Assembly: GCF_009861525.1 (NCBI RefSeq)
Contig: NZ_WVHL01000005.1
Span: 2,418,001 to 2,482,000, forward strand
Direction: 5' to 3'
DNA length: 64,000 bases
From: Pseudomonas sp. LD120
GTDB taxonomy: Bacteria; Pseudomonadota; Gammaproteobacteria; Pseudomonadales; Pseudomonadaceae
Part shown: positions 42,836-50,052 of the stretch, piece by piece
How positions within the stretch are numbered: the first letter of the stretch is position 1
Layout of the letters: each line of letters begins with the position of its first letter
Program-made: the position numbers and the translations under genes
The notes under the pieces: generated by a model
Told to the model about the DNA's origin: nothing
Databases searched by the model: none
Seen by the model: only the letters and a program-made list of their open reading frames with translations

Positions 42836-43074
42836 GTCGTAGCCTCCGGAAACTGCTTCTCCAGCACTTCGCGCAGCATCTCTGCCATTGTTACGCCACG
42901 GTCGAAGGCCGCCAGCTTGATCCGTGTGCGCAGTGCCGGCGTTACGTCCAGCGTCAGCCGGGCGCTGTAGCGCTCGGCTTTGCCGTTGTCGATTCCAGCA
43001 CCCTGGCGTATCCAGGCTTCGGCCTGCGGATCGGCAAGCGGGCGTGCACCGATACCAATGCGCTTGCCGCTCAT
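42832..43074 (-). CDS. Small ribbon-helix-helix protein, ParB-like partner
   Basis: An 80-residue protein. The C-terminal half reads ARLTLDVTPALRTRIKLAAF, then GVTMAEMLREVL, a ribbon-helix-helix pattern. Its ATG overlaps the parA stop (ATGA) and it follows ParA directly, so it probably is the DNA-binding partner of this partition pair. The start at 43074 was preferred over 43083 for the overlap. Confidence 0.7.
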   Translation of the reverse strand: MSGKRIGIGARPLADPQAEAWIRQGAGIDNGKAERYSARLTLDVTPALRTRIKLAAFDRGVTMAEMLREVLEKQFPEATT

Positions 43075-43709
43075 GGCGACCACCTCAGCAGCTCGTCGAC
43101 CAGGCTGCTGACCTCCCGCGCGGCGGTGCTGTCCGGTGCCAGTTCGCGGGCCAGGCGACCTGCTGCCACGCTCTCTGCGAAGACGATGCGCTGGCGTACC
43201 TCGGCCTGCATCGCCGGTAGCGGTTGATCGGCCAAAGCGCCGCGCGCTTCGCGACCGATCACCGTGGTGCTGACGCGGCGGTTGATGGCGAACGCTGCGC
43301 GCAGTGTGGGCCTGAACACCTGCGCTTCACGGACCAGGTTGACCATCTCTGCGCTGGCCCACAGGTCGTAGGGGCTGGGCTGCACCGGGATCAACACGCG
43401 ATTCGCCGCCAGCAACGCCGAGCGGGCGAGGGCGGCGATGCGCGGTGGTCCGTCGATGATCACGTGATCGGCACGACGAGCCAGCTCCGGGGCTTCCTGA
43501 TGCAGCGTCTCGCGCGCCAGGCCGACGGCGCTGAACAGCCTGGGCAAGCCCTGCTGGCTGCGTCGCTGCGTCCAGTCCAGCGCCGAGCCTTGCGGGTCGG
43601 CATCGAGCAGGATGACGTTCTGTCCGCGCAGGGCCAGTTCACCGGCGATATGGGTGGCCAGGGTGGTCTTGCCCACCCCGCCTTTCTGGTTGAGCAGAGC
43701 GACGATCAT
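43071..43709 (-). CDS. parA: ParA-family partition ATPase
   Basis: A 212-residue ParA with the deviant Walker A KGGVGKTTLATH, switch region LLDADPQGSALDW and Walker B-type VIIDGPPR. It belongs to the short ParA group of plasmids and Tn4371-type elements. It stabilises the excised, possibly replicating form of the element together with the small protein downstream. Confidence 0.9.
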   Translation of the reverse strand: MIVALLNQKGGVGKTTLATHIAGELALRGQNVILLDADPQGSALDWTQRRSQQGLPRLFSAVGLARETLHQEAPELARRADHVIIDGPPRIAALARSALLAANRVLIPVQPSPYDLWASAEMVNLVREAQVFRPTLRAAFAINRRVSTTVIGREARGALADQPLPAMQAEVRQRIVFAESVAAGRLARELAPDSTAAREVSSLVDELLRWSP

Positions 43710-43953
43710 GGCCGGACCTCCCCGGTCAGACTGTCCCGATCAGCAGCTGTCCACACACAGGCGCTGCCCCAGTAACAAGTTAGAGCTTTTAAGTTAGTAA
43801 TGTTAGAGAGGGCTGAAAGCCGCGCCAGTCGTGGCCTGCAGCGGAGTTGGTGCGCCTGAAGGCACGTGCGCCGCGCTCCTGATAGCACGGGCCGGCGTGC
43901 GCCTGAAAGCACGTCGCGATTCACAGCTTTTCCCAAAGATATCCCCGTGCCGT

Positions 43954-44796
43954 CTACGGCACGCGCCGGAAGGCCAGCAGTTCGGTCGAACGAGACAGGC
44001 GCACCACTTCCAGGCGATACCCGGGCAGCGACTGGCGAGCCGCCAGCGCACGCAGGTCGAGGGCGAAGTCCGAGTAGCGCGCCGAGCTGCCGGATTTGCG
44101 GTACAGGTGGCGAAAGTCGAACTGCCAGCCGTCCTTCTGCCTGCCGCCATGCTTGCGCACCAGGCGATACAGCCAGCGCTCGATGCCGCCGGTGAGGCGG
44201 AAATAGGCCGGGTCGATGGTCAGCACCAGGGCCTGATCCAGTACCCCGCTGTAGAACCAGTCCGGCAGGATAAGCTCGATGCCCAGTGGCCGGCCATCCG
44301 CCGCGGCCAACTCCTTCCACTCGTTGATCCAGGAGAAACGGTGTAGGCGTCGGCCGGTGGTCTCGCGGATCGTGGTGGCCACGCTGGTCGACTGCAGCCG
44401 ATCCAGCGCGGCCTTCAGGCGCTGGTAGTCGCGCAGCGAGGTGCCGCGGCCGATGAAGCGCAGGATCTGGTAGGGCGTCGCACGCATCAGTCGCGAAGTG
44501 GGGATGCCCGCATCGCGCGCCTCGACCAGCTGGCTGGCCGCCCAGATCAGGATGTCGGCATCCCAGATCGTGGCGATGCCATGCTCCAGCGTGCCCTCCA
44601 CGCGCACCGTCACCTCGCCCGAGCGAAAGTCGATCGGCACGGTGCGTCGCGACTTGGCCAGCGAGAAGAACGGATGCGCCATCAGGTCCTGGGCGTCGCG
44701 CGGCGCCATGTCGCCCGGCAGCGCGCGGAACAGATCCAGTTGCCCACTCTGGGCAGGCAGGTCGTGAGAGTTGCGGCACATGAACAAGGACTTCAC
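43954..44796 (-). CDS. repA: RepA-type replication initiator
   Basis: A 280-residue initiator of the RPA/RepA group (PF10134 type). Recognisable stretches are FFSLAKSRRTVPIDF, TIWDADILIWAASQL, GRGTSLRDYQRLKAALDRL and the C-terminal ALDLRALAARQSLPGY. Its ATG overlaps the upstream DNA-binding gene by 4 nt. RepA and ParA suggest the element can replicate briefly after excision. The repeat-rich region at 45361-45515 may hold its binding sites. Confidence 0.85.
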   Translation of the reverse strand: MKSLFMCRNSHDLPAQSGQLDLFRALPGDMAPRDAQDLMAHPFFSLAKSRRTVPIDFRSGEVTVRVEGTLEHGIATIWDADILIWAASQLVEARDAGIPTSRLMRATPYQILRFIGRGTSLRDYQRLKAALDRLQSTSVATTIRETTGRRLHRFSWINEWKELAAADGRPLGIELILPDWFYSGVLDQALVLTIDPAYFRLTGGIERWLYRLVRKHGGRQKDGWQFDFRHLYRKSGSSARYSDFALDLRALAARQSLPGYRLEVVRLSRSTELLAFRRVP

Positions 44797-45164
44797 TGCT
44801 CATCACGCTGCGCTCCCGGGTGGCGGTCGAGGTACTCGGGATCGAAGGTGGTCTCGAAGCTGCGATCAGCGGCCCAAGCTTCGAGATCGGTGAGCGCATA
44901 CATCACCCGCCGGCCGAACTTGTGGAAGCGCGGCCCGCCGCCGATCACCCGTTGCTTCTCCAGCGTGCGCGGCGAAAGCCGCAGGAAGGCCGCGGCTTCG
45001 TTGTTGGTGAGGTAGCGAGGGGTAGGGCAGGCCTGTGGCGCTTGCGCCTCAATAGCGCCTTCCACGGGCCGCATGGCATGCGCCGTCGGCCCGGCCTTGC
45101 GGTGCAGCGACGAATCGAGATCGATGCGACGCGGCTGGCGGGAAAGATCGGTTGAGTGCGACAT
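44793..45164 (-). CDS. AlpA/MerR-like helix-turn-helix DNA-binding protein
   Basis: A 123-residue protein. After a variable N-terminus, residues about 49-95 form an excisionase/AlpA-type winged helix (YLTNNEAAAFLRLSPRTLEK and FHKFGRRVMYALTDLEAW). Its stop overlaps the repA ATG, so it heads the repA operon. It may act as regulator or recombination directionality factor of the element. Confidence 0.8.
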   Translation of the reverse strand: MSHSTDLSRQPRRIDLDSSLHRKAGPTAHAMRPVEGAIEAQAPQACPTPRYLTNNEAAAFLRLSPRTLEKQRVIGGGPRFHKFGRRVMYALTDLEAWAADRSFETTFDPEYLDRHPGAQRDEQ

Positions 45165-45360
45165 GGTGTGTCCTCCGTTGACGTGGGAGGTGCACCGTGC
45201 GGCAGCCGTCGCGCTCGATCATGCCGGGTTGGGTCTGGGCGAATGCGCAGGCAGCAGGGGCGGGGATTGATACCGGGGAGGTCTGGATGCTGACCGGGTA
45301 CGCCCATCTACGCGCATCACCGGCCGCGGCACCCAAGCGCGCAAAGCCGCATTGGCGAAG

Positions 45361-45515
45361 CCCTACGGATTTGCGGATTTGCGGCTTTCCACAAAACCGG
45401 AAAACCGCCTCGGCGGATTTCCGTAAATCCGTAAAAGCGCAGAGCCGCTTCCCCACAAATCCGTAAAACCGTGGATACGGATCGCCGGATTTGGGTAAAA
45501 CCGTAAGACCATAAC
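45361..45515. repeat. Cluster of short direct and inverted repeats (iteron-like)
   Basis: The words CGGATTT and its complement AAATCCG recur with CGTAAAACCG-type extensions, for example CGGATTTGCGGATTTGCGG at 45366, CGGATTTCCGTAAATCCGTA at 45414 and AAATCCGTAAAACCG at 45458. They stand about 200 bp upstream of the DNA-binding/repA operon. They could be initiator iterons, partition sites or a complex operator. Confidence 0.55.
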
Positions 45516-45670
45516 GGTCTCAATCAACTGGCAGCACAACGCGGTTGCTCCAGGCTGATTGCCGGGTGCGCGTCCCCGTGCATCAGCCTTCCGGGTGGGG
45601 CGCGCGGGTGGCCGGCAGGACAGGGGCGCAAAAAATAAGGCACCGGGTCGCCCCGGTGCCTTCCGCTGGT

Positions 45671-46183
45671 CTAGCGATTCCAGAACACGTGCACCTGCTC
45701 GATGCCTGTCTCCAGGGTGAACAGGTCGCCGCTGTACTCCATGTCGCGGGCCATGGCGCGGTAGTCGATGTACATGGCCAGGTGCGGCGGAATGCTACTG
45801 GTTGCCTCGGTCAGTTCCTGGGCGTAGTCGGCCAGCGAGCTGTAGCAGCCGCAGTAATCTTCCTCGGCCGCCTTGCGCGCCTGCTCCAGGTCGTTGAAGT
45901 GATCGAGTAGAGCACCGCCGAACTCTGGGTATTCCTCGATAAAGCAGGCGATCTCGTGGGCGCTCTCGAGACCTTCGTACTCTCCGAGGCGGTAGCCGTC
46001 TAAGCCCTCAAAGTCATGGATCGCGTATTCCTCCGCATCCTCCACCGGCGAGGCCGCCAGCATGGCGTCGACCTGCGCTTGGATGTCGTCCAGCTCCAGG
46101 GTGGCATCGATCCAGACGCCATGCAGGTGACCGGCGTTGTAGGCGGCCAGGTCGGCGACGTAGATCCTGATTTCTTCGCTCAT
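45671..46183 (-). CDS. ardA: ArdA-type antirestriction protein
   Basis: A 170-residue acidic DNA-mimic protein. The family start IYVADLAAYNAGHLHGVWID and the C-terminal AMARDMEYSGDLFTLE are plain, and acidic residues are abundant throughout. ArdA blocks type I restriction enzymes of the recipient after conjugation. It is the first backbone gene on the right and is followed leftward by the repeat region and repA operon. Confidence 0.9.
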   Translation of the reverse strand: MSEEIRIYVADLAAYNAGHLHGVWIDATLELDDIQAQVDAMLAASPVEDAEEYAIHDFEGLDGYRLGEYEGLESAHEIACFIEEYPEFGGALLDHFNDLEQARKAAEEDYCGCYSSLADYAQELTEATSSIPPHLAMYIDYRAMARDMEYSGDLFTLETGIEQVHVFWNR

Positions 46184-46640
46184 GGCTTTCGCTCCTTCGT
46201 CTTCAGGGTTCTGCGCTTGCGCTGCGCATGAACCCCTGCCGACTAGGGCGACTAAGGCGGTCGTGAAAAAATCAGGAAAAATCGCGGAGGCTCCACCCAG
46301 CGCAGCGGCCGGGTGGAAACCGTCTATTTTTCTTGATTTTGAGGGGGCAAGAACCCCTGCTCTTGGATTGTGGGCATGTGCTGGTGGTAGTCCAAAGCTC
46401 CGTCATTCAGTAGCTGGACTCATTTGTGGAGTTTAGTTGGTCGCCTCACACTTGGTGACAGAGTATGTCTGCCGACAGTATGTATAAACTGTTACTTTTC
46501 AACGCATTCAGATACAGCTGCCTAGTGTTTCGCTACACACTGACCCTGCACTCCGTTAGCTCAGAACCTTGCTTGCTGGTCTGTGTAAACAGGCCACTTC
46601 TTGGCATTTGCCATGGCTCAGGTCAGCCCTGACAGCTAGC
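46184..46640. other. Probable right border of the conjugative backbone
   Basis: About 460 bases without a gene. The stretch near 46265-46360 (after the ardA start) still has the character of the backbone, with an imperfect GGGGGCAAGAACCCC hairpin at about 46344-46358. Beyond about 46400 the sequence turns to Pseudomonas-like accessory DNA. No integrase, attachment duplication or tRNA was seen here. Confidence 0.35.
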
Positions 46641-46970
46641 TCAGGCGAGCGTCAGGGGCTTTCTGTGGCCAAAACAATCACCCGCGGTATAGATGTCGGC
46701 CTGCTCACCGCAGCGAAGATGCGAGCATATACGCTGGTGGATACGACTCAGGAAACCCACCTCAAAAGCTCTCCTTTCAATAGCGCAGGGCAGCAGATCG
46801 CGCTCCGCGATCATCACTGCCCAGAGCCATCCACTGCGGGCGTTATCGAGCCAGGTCTGTGCCAGCTTCACGCCCTGGTCGAATGCCTCTCTGCAATCTG
46901 CAGCCCAGGTGATCTCCATACCTGGATGGCCGTCGTGAGGTGGAAGGTAGGTCATCACACCCTTGCTCAT
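46641..46970 (-). CDS. Small protein, possibly QslA-like antiactivator
   Basis: A 109-residue protein. The stretch ITWAADCREAF, followed by WLDNARSGWLWAVMIAERDL and FEVGFLSRIHQR, resembles proteins annotated in Pseudomonas as LasR-specific antiactivator QslA. QslA binds LuxR-type receptors and blocks DNA binding. The ATG, preceded by GAGGTG, overlaps the stop of the upstream gene (ATGA). The QslA match is from memory and should be treated as a hint. Confidence 0.5.
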   Translation of the reverse strand: MSKGVMTYLPPHDGHPGMEITWAADCREAFDQGVKLAQTWLDNARSGWLWAVMIAERDLLPCAIERRAFEVGFLSRIHQRICSHLRCGEQADIYTAGDCFGHRKPLTLA

Positions 46971-47236
46971 CTGGCACCTCCTCGCACTTCGGAGAGGGCG
47001 CGGCGATAAAGCACGACCATTTCATCGAGCAGAGCCAGCGCTGAATAAGCCGCGATACGCACACGCAGATCTGCCGGCTGCAAACCTTCAGGTTCAGCCA
47101 ACTGATCAAGCAGATTGCCGAGCATGACGCCACGCAGTTCAGCTGCAGCTTCAGAGGGTAGGGGAGAGCGTTCGGATTCATGCAGCGGGCTTGGCTGCAA
47201 CGGGAAAGGTACAACGCAGGATTCGAACTCAGCCAT
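46967..47236 (-). CDS. Conserved small protein of unknown function, coupled to the QslA-like gene
   Basis: An 89-residue protein without a domain I recognise. The C-terminal half is predicted helical (AELRGVMLGNLLDQLAEP, YSALALLDEMVVLYRRALS). GGAGGTG stands before the ATG at 47236 and its stop overlaps the next start, so it is a real, translated gene. It reads away from the structured element at 47377-47451. Confidence 0.6.
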   Translation of the reverse strand: MAEFESCVVPFPLQPSPLHESERSPLPSEAAAELRGVMLGNLLDQLAEPEGLQPADLRVRIAAYSALALLDEMVVLYRRALSEVRGGAR

Positions 47237-47750
47237 GGCGCACCTCCAGATCAGAGGTGGACAGCAAGACCTGAAGCCCAAGGCGGAGCTCTCGGGTAAA
47301 AAAGGGGTAGCGCATTTTCCTTATGCTCCTCAGACGATTAAGGAGCCGCCTACCGCCGTTGCTACACGGTAATGGAGGCGGACCGTGCGGGGGTAGCAAA
47401 CCGGCGTCCGAGGGAACCGGCCAGGCAAAAGCCTGCCCCACACGGTCCGCCATAGAAGTTAAGCAACCAAGCACGTCGAGTGCTTGCTACTCAAACTATG
47501 ACGCTACCGCGCCTCGAACGAATCAGGTTGCTACACCCGGTCGCGGGACTTACCACGACGGGCGCACTCTAGCCCGAGGGTTTCAGGATGGCAACCTACT
47601 GTGGCGTAGTTGATTGAGAGATGGGGCAGTCAATCTCGTTGCAGTAGGGCTGAGGTCGTACTCCATCTATGGCTATTGGCTTACAGCTCTGCCTTCGGGC
47701 TCAACGAGCCCATCGGCTACGCTGGTAGTCAGTCTCTGGAGGAGTACGCC
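47237..47750. other. Divergent intergenic region with structured elements
   Basis: About 510 bases between two divergent small-gene operons. It contains a long hairpin (47377-47451) and a repeated word GTTGCTACAC at 47358 and 47527 plus a variant near 47486. It may carry promoters for both sides and a structured RNA. Confidence 0.45.
47377..47451 (-). ncRNA. Candidate structured RNA or recombination-type hairpin
   Basis: The ends GGCGGACCGTG and CACGGTCCGCC are perfect 11-base complements 53 bases apart. Inside lie a GGGG/CCCC extension and two smaller stems (CAGGC/GCCTG and ACCGG/CCGGT types), giving a multi-branched fold. On the reverse strand it would be in the leader of the small operon at 47236. 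No known family is claimed; a DNA-level role is possible. Confidence 0.4.
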
Positions 47751-48041
47751 ATGTCTGCCAAGGAAGAGCAGTTGATACAGTTACTGGGCCTTATGGCTCG
47801 CAGCATGACCCATATGACCGCATCCGTAACCGCTATGGCCTTCGAACAGCTGCGAAGCCAGGATGCAGCACTGCAGAATTCAGCCAAGCGCATGATTGGG
47901 CGCATGCAGGCTATCAATGAAGAGCTGGATCAGCAGTGGAAGCTGGTAGGTCAACTAACCGGCCAGTGGGATCAAGAAGTGCTTGTGGAGGAGTTGGATA
48001 TCTCTTCGGTTCGAGTGCATCGGGAAGCGGAGGCCTCGTGA
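47751..48041 (+). CDS. Small helical protein of unknown function
   Basis: A 96-residue protein predicted to be almost entirely helical (LIQLLGLMARSMTHMTASVT, KRMIGRMQAINEELDQQW). GGAGGAG before the ATG at 47751 supports expression. It lies 48 nt before the RsmN-like gene on the same strand. No family recognised. Confidence 0.6.
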   Translation: MSAKEEQLIQLLGLMARSMTHMTASVTAMAFEQLRSQDAALQNSAKRMIGRMQAINEELDQQWKLVGQLTGQWDQEVLVEELDISSVRVHREAEAS

Positions 48042-48089
48042 GGTCTTGACCCTGCTGAAATGGATTTCACCACCAAGGAAGGTAACGCC

Positions 48090-48296
48090 ATGTCCCATCT
48101 AATACTCACTCGTCGTTTCGGCCAATCCATTGTGATCAACGTCGCTCCAGGAGCTGATCCCGAACAAGCCCTGCATCAGCTCCTGCGCGATGGAATCACT
48201 GTCGAGATCAATCGTGTGGAACATGGCAATGTGCGCGTTTCGATTGATGCACCCAGGACGATTCAGATTTTGCAGGTTGAGTTGATTCATTCGTAG
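48090..48296 (+). CDS. RsmN/RsmF-like CsrA-family RNA-binding protein
   Basis: A 68-residue protein. It opens HLILTRRFGQSIVI like CsrA/RsmA, carries an inserted helix-like stretch (PGADPEQALHQLLRDG) and ends with the RNA-contact strand GNVRVSIDAPRTI and a C-terminal VELIHS. The insertion position matches RsmN/RsmF of P. aeruginosa rather than RsmA. It should bind GGA-containing mRNA leaders and change translation. AAGGAAGG precedes the ATG. The gene sits in accessory DNA, so it could impose post-transcriptional control from outside the core genome. Confidence 0.8.
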   Translation: MSHLILTRRFGQSIVINVAPGADPEQALHQLLRDGITVEINRVEHGNVRVSIDAPRTIQILQVELIHS

Positions 48297-49138
48297 GGCA
48301 GCTTTCGGCCGATCATCAGGGGGCACTAAAGGCCAGTCGATTATAGAATCTGTTCTGAATGCCCGGTTGGCGCTGTCCGCATACTGGGTGAAGCACGGCA
48401 GAGGCCGAAGCCTCTAGTGGCGAGCTATGCGAAAGCCTGTCGATTTTGCATGCGGCTGAATGGTGTCGGCTAGTGCGAGCGCCTGACGGTTTTCATCCGA
48501 ATACTCAGGCATGCAGCTAGCGGCCCCAAGTAGCGTCTTGGGCGCCGCCAGAATACGTACATTTTAGCATTGGGCTCGGCGCGTACTAAGCGCATACATG
48601 ACATATGGGAATGCTAATAAATTGCTTAAATAAAAATCTGAATTTTATATGATATTGATTTTATTGGATAAAAATTAAAAACAGGTCCAATCCATCATCG
48701 GTGCCACACTGAAGCGGCGAGACGGCTCGGAACGTGTAGGGCTAGTATTTACGGGCGCTTCAGGCTTTTTGAAGTTCATTGGTGCTGATCTTTATACACT
48801 GCGGGGTTTACCCATGTTCCCTTGTTTTTCGAGGTTGATTGCTGCTTAACAAACAAGCTCGGCAAGGTCGTTGCTGGAAATGGGCACGATTAGAGCGCCA
48901 GCGCGGTGACAACTTTATGTTGATGGTTTCCACGGCGTAGGTCTGGGGCGGTCGGGACGGTGAGGCAGTTTATCAGGAAAGCCAAACCTTCGACCGCAAG
49001 CCGTTTATCCGGCGTTGGTCGAGCCTGTGGTCAGCGCAAGGGGCTGATGGCGAGGGATACGGTTGTCTTGAAGTTGCGGCCTGTTGGGCTTTATGGCGGG
49101 CAAGAGGCTTGATAGTGGAAACCCTAAAGCTAATTGTC
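48297..49138. other. Intergenic, with an AT-rich block
   Basis: About 840 bases with no supported gene. A markedly AT-rich block lies at about 48588-48690, unlike its surroundings. This may be foreign DNA or a junction. Confidence 0.35.
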
Positions 49139-49610
49139 TTAGATCCGATACATGGGGTAACCATCCGGGTAAACAATGATCACGGCAACGACATCGTTAC
49201 TGCCAAGGCTCGCAGTTTTACCGGCAGCAGAACTTTCAGGGTCGATCGTCGAAACCGAGAAGGTTGCTCCGCAGGAAGGTTGCAGGGGACTCTGTTCGAT
49301 GCGGGCCAAGGTAAATCTGTCAAGGAAGGCCAAAACGCCGATATTGAGGCCCGTGGTCTTCCGGAGGGGGTGCAAACGATCCTCAAAGCCTTCCGTGAGA
49401 TTCAGGGAAAAATCCAGAAGAAGTTGGACGAACTACAGGCGGTAATGAGTGCTGATCGCTCAGTGATAAGGAGCGTAACGTCAAGATTCAGGGGCTGTAG
49501 GCTGAGCTGGCGACGCTGAGCAGTGTCCTGACTTCGGCCACCAATGATCTGCGTCGAGCCGAGAACGAAAACAGGCTGACGACCGGGCAAGAGAATTTAT
49601 CGAAATCCTT
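49139..49610 (+). pseudogene. Frameshifted remnant of a Pseudomonas coiled-coil protein gene
   Basis: Coding-like pieces appear in more than one frame: ITATTSLLPRLAVLPAAELS in one, then LPEGVQTILKAFREIQGKIQ with KKLDELQAVMSADRS in another, then LQAELATLSSVLTSATNDL in a third. Together they resemble a small helical Pseudomonas protein with repeated glutamine/leucine helices. Frame changes make a functional product unlikely. Confidence 0.4.
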
Positions 49611-50040
49611 GGCCAACCCTTACAGCGGCCCGTTAGCCCGGCGTAAGCAGCGGATGATTGCTTGCAGGCATGCTCGAGTGGATAGCTGGGTCACTGGCTG
49701 CAAGGTGGCAGGCATGGCGTTTTCAACGGTCGGCGAGTGTCGGTTCCAACTGCGGTCGCTGACCTTGCTTTTTGAGCGGTGTGCCGATTGGATTCGTTGC
49801 CGTGAACGAGTTGGCCGGGGCGTTGTTGTTTGGCGGGTGGCTATGCTTTGTGGCAGTAACGCAGCGCTGCTTAGGGCGTTCAACGATATTGCACGGGCCG
49901 CGGATCTACGCTTTAGGCTATGCGCTTTGCGGCCGATAACCCTTGGGTGGAGTCTGGTCGTCGAGCGGCATTTTGTTCCCTCGGCGGCAGCCATTGGAAA
50001 CGCTGTTATGCAGGACGCTGGCTGGTGAGCCAGTCTCGAA
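49611..50040. other. Unassigned region upstream of the cyclase gene
   Basis: Open frames exist on both strands (139 codons rightward from 49609, 153 leftward to 49620) but neither has a recognisable domain. Both are rich in Arg, Cys or Ser in the way of non-coding GC-rich DNA. Confidence 0.3.
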
Positions 50041-50052
50041 AACAATAAGGGA

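Noticed and set aside
45361..45515. CRISPR array
   Set aside because: Repeats are short, unevenly spaced and in both orientations, without spacers or cas genes.
46475..46492. LexA-like site ACAGT-N8-ACTGT
   Set aside because: The half-sites are in the opposite orientation to a LexA box (CTGT-N8-ACAG).
46553..46566. tRNA-like word CTCCGTTAGCTCAG as an attachment remnant
   Set aside because: Only about 13 bases resemble a tRNA D-arm and nothing else of the tRNA follows.
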